Shown here: piece by piece, positions 48,673 through 58,024 of the stretch
Position numbering within the stretch: the first letter of the stretch is position 1
Layout of the letters: every line of letters starts with the position of its first letter
Source of the DNA: Bryobacteraceae bacterium
GTDB lineage: Bacteria; Acidobacteriota; Terriglobia; Bryobacterales; Bryobacteraceae
DNA: 64,000 bases
Assembly: GCA_025055455.1 (NCBI GenBank)
Contig: JANWXD010000019.1
Span: 1-64,000, forward strand
Direction of reading: 5' to 3'
The notes under the pieces: model-generated
What the model saw: only the letters and a program-made list of their open reading frames with translations
What the model was told of the DNA's origin: nothing
Databases searched by the model: none
Program-made: the position numbers and the translations under genes

Positions 48673-49905
48673 GTGAGTTCGCTGCCGCTCGACGAGCAGA
48701 TCACGTACCTCAAGAAAGGCTTGGAAGAACTCATCCGCGAAGACGAATTGCGCGAACGCCTGGCCGAGTCGGCGCGCACCGGAAAGCCGTTGCGCGTCAA
48801 GGCGGGCTTCGATCCGACCGCTCCCGATCTCCATCTCGGCCACGCCGTGCTGTTGCGCAAAATGAAACATTTTCAGGATCTCGGCCACACGGTGATTTTC
48901 TTGATCGGCGACGGCACGGCGCGCATCGGGGATCCCACGGGTCGCAACGTCACCCGCCCTCCCATGACGCGGGAAGAAATCGAGGCCAACGCGGAGACCT
49001 ACAAAGCACAAGTCTTCAAGATTCTCGACCCGGACAAGACCGAGATCCGCTTCAACAGCGAGTGGCTGGACAAGCTGACCTTCGAAGACATGATTCGCCT
49101 GTGCGCGCGCTATACGGTGGCGCGCCTGCTCGAGCGGGACGATTTTGCCAAACGCTATCGCGAAGGCTCGCCCATTTCCATTCACGAGCTGCTGTACCCG
49201 CTGGCGCAGGCCTACGATTCGGTCATGCTCGCCTGCGACGTCGAGCTGGGCGGTACAGACCAGAAGTTCAACCTTCTGGTGGGCCGCGAGATCCAAAGAG
49301 ACTACGGCCAGCGGCCGCAGATCGTGGCCACCACGCCGCTGCTCGAAGGCACCGACGGCATCAACAAGATGTCCAAGTCGCTCGGCAACTACATCGGCAT
49401 CACGGAGGCGCCCGAAGTGATGTACGCCAAGGTCATGTCCGTCAGCGACGAGCTGATGTTCCGCTATTACGAGCTGCTCACGGATCGGAGCCTGGCGGAA
49501 ATCGAAGCCATGCGCGCGCGGATCGCACAGGGCGAGTTGCATCCGATGGAGGCCAAGATGGCGCTGGCGCGCTCGATCGTCACCGATTTCCACGGCGCCG
49601 CCGCAGCCGCTCGGGCCGAAGAGGAATTCAACCAGGTCGTGCGCCGGGGGGAGGTTCCGACCGAGTTGCCGGAGGTCCGTCTCCCCCGCGCCGCCCAACC
49701 GGCGGGCGCGGAGGCTCCGACGATCCGGCGAATCGACAAAATCTTGGTCCAAGCCGGCCTGGCTGCTTCCGTGAGCGAGGCCGTCCGCAAGCTCAAAGAA
49801 GGAGCCGTTCAGGTGGACGGCCGGCGCTTGAACGGTCTGGAGTTCCTCGAACCGGGCACCTACGTCATCCGCTTGGGCAAGCAATGGCGGCGCGTCATCG
49901 TGTGA
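48673..49905 (+). CDS. tyrS: tyrosyl-tRNA synthetase
   Basis: The 410-residue class I synthetase has HLGH in [17 protein letters not shown] in [13 protein letters not shown] and a C-terminal S4 domain ([18 protein letters not shown]). The longer linker and HLGHA form are those of the TyrRZ-like bacterial group. The start is GTG 48673. TACAAT at 48661-48666 lies only 6 bases upstream and there is no ribosome site, so the transcript is probably leaderless. Confidence 0.96.
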   Translation: MSSLPLDEQITYLKKGLEELIREDELRERLAESARTGKPLRVKAGFDPTAPDLHLGHAVLLRKMKHFQDLGHTVIFLIGDGTARIGDPTGRNVTRPPMTREEIEANAETYKAQVFKILDPDKTEIRFNSEWLDKLTFEDMIRLCARYTVARLLERDDFAKRYREGSPISIHELLYPLAQAYDSVMLACDVELGGTDQKFNLLVGREIQRDYGQRPQIVATTPLLEGTDGINKMSKSLGNYIGITEAPEVMYAKVMSVSDELMFRYYELLTDRSLAEIEAMRARIAQGELHPMEAKMALARSIVTDFHGAAAAARAEEEFNQVVRRGEVPTELPEVRLPRAAQPAGAEAPTIRRIDKILVQAGLAASVSEAVRKLKEGAVQVDGRRLNGLEFLEPGTYVIRLGKQWRRVIV

Positions 49906-49909
49906 GCCG

Positions 49910-51136
49910 ATGCTCGCTTGGCGCGACACGCTGAGCGAAACCGCCGCCGCCTTGAAAGCGTACCGGCTCCGGGCGCTCCTGGCCAGTCTGGGCATCACCC
50001 TCGGTGTTGCGACCGTCATCACGGTGATGACCCTGATCCAGGGCGCCAACCTCTACGTCGAAACCAAGATCGCCAACCTAGGCACGAACGTCTTTCAGAT
50101 TTCCCGTCTGCCTTTCAACGTGGCCGATTATGACCTGTTGATCAAAGCCCTCCGTTTCAAGCGGCTCACCCTGGAGGACATGCAGGCGGTGGCGGCACGC
50201 TGCCGGCACTGCCTCCGCGTGGGCGCCGAGGTCCGCGCGAGCGTTCGCTCCCGCTATCGCGACCGCGAGCTGACCGATACCGCCCTCATCGGTCACACCG
50301 CCAACATGGCGGACATTGACACACGCACGGTCGCCCTCGGCCGCTATTTCACCGAAGCCGAGGAGCGCCGGTCCGCGCAGGTCTGCCTCATCGGTTCGCG
50401 CCTGGTGGAAGAGTTCTTCGCCGGAACGGATCCCGTCGGGCGCATGGTGCGCCTGGGCGAGCAGGAATTCCTGGTGATCGGCGCGTACGAAAAAATCGGC
50501 TCCGTGCTGGGGCAGGACCAGGACAATTTCGCGGTCATCCCCATGCACACGTTCCTGAAGCTGCGCGGCAGCCGGAGCAGCGTCACCCTCAGCGTGCAGG
50601 CCGCCGGAGCCGGCCCGGAGTTCGAGCAGGCACAGGACGAGGCGCGGCTGGCCCTGCGCGCCGCCCGCCGCGTGCCGCCCGACCGCGAAGACGACTTTTT
50701 CATCGGAACCAAGGAAAGCTACCTCGCGCTCTGGCGCCGCATCAGCGCCGCTTTCTTCGCCGTCTACGTCATGGTGAGCTCGATCGCCGCCCTGGTCGGC
50801 GGCATCGTGGTCATGAACGTGATGCTCGTCAGCGTCGCCGAGCGCACCAAAGAAATCGGCGTTCGTCGCGCCTCGGGCGCGACGCAGGGCGACATCGTGC
50901 GCCAGTTCCTCGCCGAGAGTCTGGCGCAGTGTTTGCTCGGTGGGATGGCGGGGGTGGCCGCCGGCTTCGCCGTGGCCCTGCTGCTCGACAACTACACCCC
51001 TTTCCCGGCCGCCGTGCGCGGCTGGGTGGTTGTGTTCGGGCTGGGCTTCAGTTGCCTCATCGGTCTGTTTTTCGGCATCTATCCGGCCACGCGCGCGGCG
51101 CGGCTGGATCCGGTGGCCGCCCTGCGGGCGGAATGA
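49910..51136 (+). CDS. MacB/FtsX-type ABC transporter permease (pair 2, first gene)
   Basis: The 408-residue protein has the layout of pair 1: helix at about 20-45, periplasmic domain, then VGGIVVMNVMLVSVAERTKEIGVRR and further helices. No ATPase is fused or adjacent. It starts 4 bases after the tyrS stop, and the next permease begins 1 base after its stop. Confidence 0.9.
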   Translation: MLAWRDTLSETAAALKAYRLRALLASLGITLGVATVITVMTLIQGANLYVETKIANLGTNVFQISRLPFNVADYDLLIKALRFKRLTLEDMQAVAARCRHCLRVGAEVRASVRSRYRDRELTDTALIGHTANMADIDTRTVALGRYFTEAEERRSAQVCLIGSRLVEEFFAGTDPVGRMVRLGEQEFLVIGAYEKIGSVLGQDQDNFAVIPMHTFLKLRGSRSSVTLSVQAAGAGPEFEQAQDEARLALRAARRVPPDREDDFFIGTKESYLALWRRISAAFFAVYVMVSSIAALVGGIVVMNVMLVSVAERTKEIGVRRASGATQGDIVRQFLAESLAQCLLGGMAGVAAGFAVALLLDNYTPFPAAVRGWVVVFGLGFSCLIGLFFGIYPATRAARLDPVAALRAE

Positions 51137-51137
51137 G

Positions 51138-52394
51138 ATGAGCCGGGCCGAGCTGCGGGAAAACCTGCTGGTGGCCCTGGAAACCCTGCGCGCCCACAAG
51201 GTGCGTTCCGCTCTGACGCTGCTCGGCATCGTCATCGGCGTCACCAGCGTGATTTCGGTGGCGGCCATCATCGAGGGCCTCAACCGTTACATTCAGAATC
51301 AGGTGCAAGCTCTGGGCTCGCGGACGTTTTTCATCACGCGCTTCCCCGCCGGAACGAACCCGCAGGCCATGCCCGAAAAAATCCGCACCCGCAAATACCT
51401 CGACTACACCGACGCTGCGTTTCTGCGCGAAAGCTGCCCGTCCCTTGCCGTCATCACCACGTTCGGCACGCGGGCGGCGATGCTCGGCGAGACCAATGAG
51501 ATCCGCTACGGAGGCCAGGTCGTCGAGCGGCTGATCCTCCGCGGCGTGGAACCGGAGTACGCGCAGGCGCTACCGATCTTCGCCATCGCCGAAGGCCGCT
51601 TTATCTCGCGCTACGACGAAAACCACGGGCGGGCTGTCGCGGTGCTGGGTCACAAAGTGGCGGAGGGTCTTTTCCCCCACTCCGACCCGCTTGGCAAGAT
51701 CGTCCAACTCAACGGCAAGCCCTACGAAGTGATCGGCGTGCTGGAAGAATACCCCGGACTGTTCGGCGGCCCGGGCGTGGACGACTTCATCCTCATCCCT
51801 CTGAGCAACTTCCGCAAGAACTACCCCGACTCGCGCGAGCTGGTCATCGCCTTCACCGTGCCGCCCGAGGCCGGCCTCGAGCGCGCGCTCGATGAAGTGG
51901 TGGAGGCGATGCGCCGGCGGCGCAAGGTGCCGCATCACGCCGAAAACGATTTCGAAGTCATCTCGCCCGAATTCCTCGCCGATCTCTGGGAGCAGTTGAC
52001 CGGTGCGCTGGTGATCCTCACCGGCGCCGTGAGCTCGATCGGCCTCATCGTGGGCGGCGTGGGCGTCATGAACATCATGCTGATTTCCGTCACCGAGCGC
52101 ACGCGGGAGATCGGGGTGCGAAAGGCCGTCGGCGCGCGTCGCGCCGACATCCGCGCCCAGTTTCTCTTGGAGGCGGTAGCCGTCTCCCTGGCGGGCGGTC
52201 TACTGGGGATCGTCCTCGGCGCAGGCGTGGCGTTGGCGGTCCGGAGGCTGCTGCCCTCGGTGCCCGCTACGGTATCTTTGCTCTGGGTGTTGCTGGGAGT
52301 GGCCATGTCGGCAGGAACCGGGGTGTTTTTCGGGTATTATCCCGCCAACCGCGCCGCGAACCTCGACCCGGCGGTGTGCCTGCGCTATGAATGA
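51138..52394 (+). CDS. MacB/FtsX-type ABC transporter permease (pair 2, second gene)
   Basis: The 418-residue paralogue carries RSALTLLGIVIGVTSVISVAA in the first helix and VGGVGVMNIMLISVTERTREIGVRK before the C-terminal helices, ending AANLDPAVCLRYE. ATG 51138 is used because the longer frame overlaps the previous gene. Its end overlaps the GNAT gene by 8 bases. Confidence 0.9.
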   Translation: MSRAELRENLLVALETLRAHKVRSALTLLGIVIGVTSVISVAAIIEGLNRYIQNQVQALGSRTFFITRFPAGTNPQAMPEKIRTRKYLDYTDAAFLRESCPSLAVITTFGTRAAMLGETNEIRYGGQVVERLILRGVEPEYAQALPIFAIAEGRFISRYDENHGRAVAVLGHKVAEGLFPHSDPLGKIVQLNGKPYEVIGVLEEYPGLFGGPGVDDFILIPLSNFRKNYPDSRELVIAFTVPPEAGLERALDEVVEAMRRRRKVPHHAENDFEVISPEFLADLWEQLTGALVILTGAVSSIGLIVGGVGVMNIMLISVTERTREIGVRKAVGARRADIRAQFLLEAVAVSLAGGLLGIVLGAGVALAVRRLLPSVPATVSLLWVLLGVAMSAGTGVFFGYYPANRAANLDPAVCLRYE

Positions 52395-53208
52395 GACGAT
52401 TCTGCGCCTGGAGCCGGCGCACATCCCCGCCGCCATGCGGCTGAATCTGCTGGCCGGTTGGAACCAAACCCAGGCCGACTGGCAGCGGGTGCTCGAGCTC
52501 GAGCCGGAGGGTTGCTTCGGCCTCTTCCGGGACGGCCTGCTGGTCTCCACGACGACGGCTGTTTGTTACGGGCGGAAGCTGGCCTGGATCGGCATGGTGC
52601 TCACGGATCCCGAATACCGGAACCGCGGCTACGCCCGCCGCCTCATGGAACACGCCCTGGCGTTTCTGGAGGCGCGCGGCGTCGAGTGGATCAAGCTCGA
52701 CGCCACCGCCATGGGCCGGCCGCTGTACCGGAAGCTCGGCTTCGAAGACGAAGCGCCGGTCGAACGGTGGGCCGCGGTGGCGCCCGCGATGTCGCCGGCG
52801 ACAACGGGCGATTACGTCGCGGATGCGGAGCTGGACCTCCGCGCGTTCGGCGCCGACCGCTCAGCGCTGCTCGCCCGTCTGGCGCGCGGAGAGGCGGCGG
52901 CCATTCCGGGCCAGGGGTTCGCCTTCGCCCGGCCTGGGTCACTGGCGGCTTACTTCGGTCCTTGCGTGGCGCGTTCGGCCGAGGCGGCGCGGAATCTGCT
53001 TCAATGGTGCTTGGGCCGCCACGCCGGCCAGCCGGTCTTCTGGGACCTGCTGCCCGCCAACGAAGCGGCCCTGGCGCTGGCGCGGGAATTCGGATTCGAG
53101 CGCCGGCGCGAGCTGGTCCGCATGGTTCGCCGCGGGGCTGCGGCGCGCGGTTCGTTCGATCACGACGATTCGCTCATCTACGCCATCGCCGGCTTCGAGT
53201 ACGGCTGA
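52387..53208 (+). CDS. two-domain GNAT acetyltransferase
   Basis: The first GNAT domain (1-130) has the acetyl-CoA loop in VLTDPEYRNRGYARRLM and a PLYRKLGF motif. The C-terminal half is a second, degenerate GNAT-like domain (about 150-270) typical of this family. The substrate is unknown. The start overlaps the preceding permease gene and folP follows by 11 bases. Confidence 0.85.
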   Translation: MNETILRLEPAHIPAAMRLNLLAGWNQTQADWQRVLELEPEGCFGLFRDGLLVSTTTAVCYGRKLAWIGMVLTDPEYRNRGYARRLMEHALAFLEARGVEWIKLDATAMGRPLYRKLGFEDEAPVERWAAVAPAMSPATTGDYVADAELDLRAFGADRSALLARLARGEAAAIPGQGFAFARPGSLAAYFGPCVARSAEAARNLLQWCLGRHAGQPVFWDLLPANEAALALAREFGFERRRELVRMVRRGAAARGSFDHDDSLIYAIAGFEYG

Positions 53209-53219
53209 ACACGACCCCC

Positions 53220-54074
53220 ATGACGCGCAAGCGGTACGAGTGGAAGCTCAGCAAGCGCACCCTCCAGCTCGGCGACCGCACCCTCATAATGGGCGTGCTG
53301 AACGTGACGCCGGATTCCTTCTCTGACGGCGGCAAGTACTTGGATCCGGACCGGGCCTTCGCCCGTGCCGTGGAGCTCGAAGAACAAGGCGCCGACATCG
53401 TGGACATCGGCGCCGAATCCACGCGGCCCGGCTCGGCGCGCATCTCTCAAGCCGAAGAACTGCGCCGCCTCGTTCCGGTGCTCAAGCGGCTCCGCGACAA
53501 GCTAGCCGTGCCGATTTCGGTGGATACGTACAAGGCGGCCGTGGCCGAGCGCGCCCTGGAGCTCGGCGCGGAGATCATCAACGACCCGAGCGGTCTGACC
53601 TTCGACCCCCAACTGGCGAAGGTCGTGGCCCGCTACAACGCAGGCCTGGTTCTCAACCACATGCGCGGCACGCCGGAGACCTGGGCCAAGCTCCCGCCGC
53701 TACCGGACGTCATGGGCACGATCCTCCACGATTTGGATGCGGCCGTGCACCGTGCCCGGCGGGCGGGCATCGAGCGGGCGCAAATCGTCGTGGACCCGGG
53801 CATCGGCTTCGGCAAACGCAAGGAGCAGAACTCCGAGATTCTGGCGCGGCTGCACGAGCTGGCCCGGCTTGACTTGCCCATCCTGGTGGGGCCTTCGCGC
53901 AAGTCGTTTCTAGCGCAGCGCACCGAACGGGAAACCGTCTTTGCGACCGCCTCGGCCGTCGCGGCAGCCATACTGGGCGGAGCGCATCTGGTGCGCGTGC
54001 ATGACGTGGTCGAGATGCGGGCAGCCGCCGCCGTGGCGGACGCCATCGTCGAAGCCCGCAATCAGAGGAGCTGA
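53220..54074 (+). CDS. folP: dihydropteroate synthase
   Basis: FolP joins pterin pyrophosphate and p-aminobenzoate in folate synthesis and is the sulfonamide target. Motifs are GVLNVTPDSFSDGGKY, GAESTRPGS, ISVDTYKA, INDPSG, VDPGIGFGKRKEQN and GPSRKSFL. Length is 284 residues. ATG 53220 is chosen because the frame further upstream is a shadow of the GNAT gene. The 3' end overlaps mutM by 13 bases. Confidence 0.96.
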   Translation: MTRKRYEWKLSKRTLQLGDRTLIMGVLNVTPDSFSDGGKYLDPDRAFARAVELEEQGADIVDIGAESTRPGSARISQAEELRRLVPVLKRLRDKLAVPISVDTYKAAVAERALELGAEIINDPSGLTFDPQLAKVVARYNAGLVLNHMRGTPETWAKLPPLPDVMGTILHDLDAAVHRARRAGIERAQIVVDPGIGFGKRKEQNSEILARLHELARLDLPILVGPSRKSFLAQRTERETVFATASAVAAAILGGAHLVRVHDVVEMRAAAAVADAIVEARNQRS

Positions 54075-54835
54075 CAGCGCGGGCAGTAGTAGGTTCCGCG
54101 CTGCGCCACCACGATGCGACGGATCGGCGTGCCGCACGCGAGGCACGGCTGACCGGCGCGGCCGTAGACGCGGTGGTCGAACTGGAACAACCCCTCGGCG
54201 CCCTCGGGCGTGATGTAGTCGGAGACCGAGGACCCGCCCGCAGCGATCGCCTCCGAGAGGACGTCGCGAATCGCTCGGTATAACGCGCGGGCGCGCTCCC
54301 GACTCAGGCGGCCCACAGGGGCGCGCGGGTGGATGCGAGCGCGGAACAGACTCTCGTCGGTGTAGATATTGCCCAGCCCGCGCAGGAACCGCTGATTGAG
54401 CAGCAGCGCTTTGATGCGCCCCTTGCGGCCGAGCAAGCGGTCGAGGAATTCGCTTTCGGAAATTTCCAGAGCGTCCGGACCGAGCCCGGCGGGCGGCGCA
54501 AAGCCGTAGCGAATGCCACCGAACTGCCGCGGATCGTCGAACAGAACCGCGTCTTGACCCGTTAGGCGCAACACGGCGCGGGTGTAGGGACCGGGACGGC
54601 CGTTCCACAGCAAGCGCCCGGTCATGCCCAGATGCACCGCCAGCATTCCGCGGTCGAGGTCGATGAGGATGTACTTGCCGTAGCGGCGCACGGCGCGGAT
54701 TTGGCGGCCGCGCAGCTCCGGCACACGGCCCCGCCGGGCGCGCCGCGCCAGGAAGCGCAGGCCTGCGATCCGCTGCCCCGTCAACCGGGGCGCCAACGCC
54801 CGCACGATGGTCTCCACTTCCGGCAGCTCGGGCAC
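54062..54835 (-). CDS. mutM: formamidopyrimidine-DNA glycosylase
   Basis: MutM removes oxidised purines such as 8-oxoguanine. The N-terminus MPELPEVETI carries the catalytic Pro and Glu; GMTGRLL, FDDPRQFGGI and GLGNIYTDESLFRARIHP follow. The C-terminal zinc finger uses CLAC and CPRC. Length is 257 residues. Confidence 0.97.
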   Translation of the reverse strand: MPELPEVETIVRALAPRLTGQRIAGLRFLARRARRGRVPELRGRQIRAVRRYGKYILIDLDRGMLAVHLGMTGRLLWNGRPGPYTRAVLRLTGQDAVLFDDPRQFGGIRYGFAPPAGLGPDALEISESEFLDRLLGRKGRIKALLLNQRFLRGLGNIYTDESLFRARIHPRAPVGRLSRERARALYRAIRDVLSEAIAAGGSSVSDYITPEGAEGLFQFDHRVYGRAGQPCLACGTPIRRIVVAQRGTYYCPRCQLL

Positions 54836-54915
54836 CTCACCACGATAGCCCGTGGCGGGTCGTCGCCGCCTCCCCCCAACTTGGCCTGCTGGGCAGTCGC
54901 GCCCGGTGCCACACT

Positions 54916-55494
54916 GTGCAGCGGGACGTAGACGGTTCCGTCTCCTCGCTCCGCTTCGAACTGCTGCGCGAGGGGATCGAGGATTACGAGTACCTGTGGC
55001 TCTTGCGTACCCTGGGCGACGCGCATTTTGCGGATCGGGTTGTGAGCGACCTCGTGGTGGACGTCAGTGCCTTCTCTCGCAATTCGGCGGCGCTGTTCGC
55101 GGCGCGGGAGAGGATGGCCCGCCGCATCGAGAAACTTGCGGCGAACCCGGACCCGGCCGGGCTGTTTGCCGACAACGAATCGAGTTCCGTGGGTGCCGTC
55201 CAGGCGCTGAAGTCCCGTGGCGCCCGCCATGTCAAGCTGGTGGCCTTCGACGCCTCCGAGCAGCTCGTCGCCGATCTCGCGGCGGGCTGGATCGATTCCC
55301 TCGTTGTGCAGAATCCGTTCCAGATGGGCTAGGAGGCGACGCGGGCCGTGGCCGTTTATCTGGCCGGAACGACGCCACCGGCGTACGTTGATTCCGGCGT
55401 GGCGATCGTCACCGCCGCCGACCTGAAACGCCCGGAGATCCACCCGCTGCTGTTTGCCGACATCGAGCGCTACCTTAAGGGTGCGGTAAAATGA
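54916..55494 (+). pseudogene. chimeric remnant: DUF4091 C-terminus fused to sugar-binding protein C-terminus, with internal stop
   Basis: The first part (about 54930-55150) reads SSLRFELLREGIEDYEYLWLL, typical of the end of DUF4091 glycosidase-like proteins. From about 55150 it changes in frame to GLFADNESSSVGAVQAL, VAFDASEQLVADLAAGWID and VVQNPFQMG, the end of a periplasmic sugar-binding protein. A TAG at 55330-55332 replaces the expected tyrosine (MGYEA), after which the frame continues to a natural end at 55494. Both parents lack their N-termini. It looks like a deletion fusion followed by decay, next to a tRNA gene. Confidence 0.7.
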
Positions 55495-55504
55495 GCGGTA
55501 GCGA

Positions 55505-55580
55505 GCCACCCTAGCTCAGCTGGCAGAGCGGCTGATTCGTAATCAGCAGGTCGTGGGTTCGATCCCCACGGGTGGCTCCA
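55505..55580 (+). tRNA. tRNA-Thr (anticodon CGT)
   Basis: The cloverleaf is complete: acceptor GCCACCC/GGGTGGC, D arm with AGCTCAGCTGG, anticodon stem GCTGA/TCAGC with loop TTCGTAA (anticodon CGT, codon ACG), and T arm GTGGGTTCGATCCCCAC. The terminal CCA is encoded. A TAAAAT at 55487-55492 may be its -10 element. Confidence 0.95.
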
Positions 55581-55621
55581 GCGCCTCGCCACCCAGGCTT
55601 CGTTTCTAGTATTCCGCGAGC

Positions 55622-56773
55622 TCATTTAGAAGCCTGCCGCCAAGCGGCATACATCCCTTCGAACACCGCCTCCCAACTCGGCGCCTGCCAGGCGCGCGCT
55701 CCTGCCTTCAGCCGCTCGAGCAACCTGCGGTCGCCGGCTGCGCGGAGCACGCACTCGATGAACTCGCCGTCGGTCCGAGCCACGAGCGCATTCACGCCCT
55801 CCGTCACGATGAACTTTGGCCCGCCGCCGTCGGTGACGATGACCGGCGTGCCCGAGGCCAGGGCTTCCTGAACCACGTTGCCGTAGGTGTCGGTGCGCGA
55901 CGGAAACAAAAAGAGATCCAGGTCCGCATACAGCCTCGCCAGGCGTTCCGGCGAGAGAATGCCGTAGAACTCCGCCCGGGGCAGGCGCGATTGGAGCCAC
56001 CGGCGCTCGCGGCCGAGTCCAGCGATCAGGAGGCGGTAATCGGCCACACGGGCGCGCGCCAAGGCCTCATCGACCCGCGCCAGCAGCCGGACATTCTTCT
56101 CCGGCATCAGACGCCCCACATAGCCCAGCCACAACACGTCATCCGAGCGGCGCCGACGCCCCGGATGGAACAGCGACGTGTCGACCCCGCGAATCATGCG
56201 GTGGACCTTCCGCCCGGTTGCCCGCTCGAGGAAGGTCACCAGCTCCGGATTCGGCGCAAAGAGCACCTTTGCACGGCGGTAGAACGCGAGGGCGGCCCGC
56301 TCGAGCCAACGTTGCAGCCAGCCCGGCGACGGGCGGACCCGACTCGGCAGCCCACTCAGCATGCGCGACAATCGCCATGCGCCGAACTCGTGCAGATTCG
56401 TGTGCCAAGCCGCCGACAGGGGAATGCCCAAGCGGTGAGAACAGAGCGCTCCCAGAAGTCCCACATCGCCCGGACTGGTGACGTGAATGAAATCCGGCGC
56501 GAACTCGCCCACGGCTCGCTCGACCCGGCGGAGGTGCCGCAGAAAAAGCAGGTCGAAGTCCAGGTCCGGATCTACAGTCACGGCCAGCCGGCTGCGTCGC
56601 AGCAAAAGGCAACCGCCGGCCGGCTCAGCAGGGCGGCTTGCGGCCCGAACCAGCAACAGCGGCAACTGGCGGCGACGGGCGTAACCGGTGAACTGACGGG
56701 TCGTCAGCGCTACGCCGTTGACTTCATCGAAACAATCCGCAAAGTACGCAATGCGCGGGGTCTCGCCTGGCAT
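55622..56773 (-). CDS. GT4 glycosyltransferase (tandem copy 1)
   Basis: The 383-residue protein has the GT-B fold signs: N-terminal ADCFDEVNGVALTTRQF, IHVTSPGDVGLLGAL, WHTNLHEF, YVGRLMPEKNVRLL, and the donor-site FPSRTDTYGNVVQEALASG. It resembles the alpha-mannosyltransferase/sulfolipid synthase branch. It probably acts on a lipid or surface glycan from the cytoplasmic face. It is a paralogue of the next gene. Confidence 0.9.
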   Translation of the reverse strand: MPGETPRIAYFADCFDEVNGVALTTRQFTGYARRRQLPLLLVRAASRPAEPAGGCLLLRRSRLAVTVDPDLDFDLLFLRHLRRVERAVGEFAPDFIHVTSPGDVGLLGALCSHRLGIPLSAAWHTNLHEFGAWRLSRMLSGLPSRVRPSPGWLQRWLERAALAFYRRAKVLFAPNPELVTFLERATGRKVHRMIRGVDTSLFHPGRRRRSDDVLWLGYVGRLMPEKNVRLLARVDEALARARVADYRLLIAGLGRERRWLQSRLPRAEFYGILSPERLARLYADLDLFLFPSRTDTYGNVVQEALASGTPVIVTDGGGPKFIVTEGVNALVARTDGEFIECVLRAAGDRRLLERLKAGARAWQAPSWEAVFEGMYAAWRQASK

Positions 56774-56785
56774 CGACGGGCTGGT

Positions 56786-58024
56786 TCAGTCGGCCGGGCG
56801 GCGCGAGGCCGCGGGAACAAACCCATTGACGCAGGCCAGCCGCCGGGGCCCCACCTTGAGTTCCTCATAAACCGCATACATTCGTTCGAAGACGTCGTCC
56901 CAGTTTTGGATCGCCCCGTGGTTGCGGACACGTTCCCGCATGGCGTGCAACCGCGCCGGGTCGGCGGCGAGCTCGATCACCGCTTGACAAAACTCTTCGT
57001 CGCTGCGAGCGACGCGGCCGGTCTCACCGTTGCGAACCAAGAATTTCGGACCGCCACCATCGGTGACAACGGCTGGCACCCCGCTGGCCAGCGCCTCCTG
57101 CACCACGTTACCGAACGTGTCGGTGCGAGACGGGAACACGAACAGATCCATGTCGGCATATGCCTGGGCCAGCGCTTCGCCGTGCAGCCGCCCGGTGAAT
57201 TGGGCCCGCTGAAGCTCGCGCTCGAGCCAGGGTCGCTCCCAACCCTCCCCCACCACCACGAATCGGTACCGCTCGATGCCGGCACGGATCAAAGCGCGCT
57301 CGACGGAGGCCAGCAAACGGACATTTTTCTCCGGCACCAGCCGGCCCACATAGCCGAGGACAAGCGTTCCGTCGTCGCCATTGCGGGACCGGCGCGAAGG
57401 ATGGAACAATCGGGTGTCGATCCCGCGCCCCATCCGATAAACAGGCCGTCCGGTGGCGTTCCGCAACAGATCTACGAGCTCCGCCGTCGGCGCAAACACA
57501 GCGCGCGGGATGCGGTAGAAGCGCAGCACCGCGGCCAGCACGGCGCGCGCTGCGATCGCCGACAGCCGGCCCGCCAAGCCGAGCGGGAGCCAGCCGAGCC
57601 ACCCGAGCAGGCGGCGCTCGGCGAACTCGTGCAAGTTGGTGTGCCAAGTGGCGCACAACGGCACACCGAGCTCGGCCGCAAGGATCGCGCCGAGCAAACC
57701 CACATCGCCCGGGCCCGTGATGTGGATCACGTCCGGACCGAAGGCGCGCACCTCGGGGCGAAGCCGCGGGAGGCGGCGGAAAAACAACGGGTCGAACCAC
57801 AGATCCACATCGACGGCGAACGCCAGCCGGCTGCGCCGAAACTCGACGGCGCGCTGAGCCCCATGGCAAACCACCGCATCGCTGGGCCCATTGCGCACAA
57901 TCAACAACGGCAGGTTCCGCTCACGGGCGTACCGCTCGAACTCCCGGTAGGTGCGGGCTACGCCGTTTGTTTCGTAGTAGCAGTCGGTGAACACCGCCAC
58001 GCGCGGTGACCCGCCGGGGCTCAT
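56786..58024 (-). CDS. GT4 glycosyltransferase (tandem copy 2)
   Basis: The 412-residue paralogue of the neighbour shares TDCYYETNGVARTYREF, IHITGPGDVGLLGA, WHTNLHEFAERRL, YVGRLVPEKNVRLL and FPSRTDTFGNVVQEALASG. The ATG at 58024 overlaps the stop of the upstream PHP gene (ATGA), so the PHP gene and both glycosyltransferases form an operon. Confidence 0.9.
   Translation of the reverse strand: MSPGGSPRVAVFTDCYYETNGVARTYREFERYARERNLPLLIVRNGPSDAVVCHGAQRAVEFRRSRLAFAVDVDLWFDPLFFRRLPRLRPEVRAFGPDVIHITGPGDVGLLGAILAAELGVPLCATWHTNLHEFAERRLLGWLGWLPLGLAGRLSAIAARAVLAAVLRFYRIPRAVFAPTAELVDLLRNATGRPVYRMGRGIDTRLFHPSRRSRNGDDGTLVLGYVGRLVPEKNVRLLASVERALIRAGIERYRFVVVGEGWERPWLERELQRAQFTGRLHGEALAQAYADMDLFVFPSRTDTFGNVVQEALASGVPAVVTDGGGPKFLVRNGETGRVARSDEEFCQAVIELAADPARLHAMRERVRNHGAIQNWDDVFERMYAVYEELKVGPRRLACVNGFVPAASRRPAD

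Noticed and set aside
55505-55580. tRNA-Thr as an attachment site of an integrated element
   Set aside because: No integrase and no second copy of the tRNA 3' end were seen nearby.
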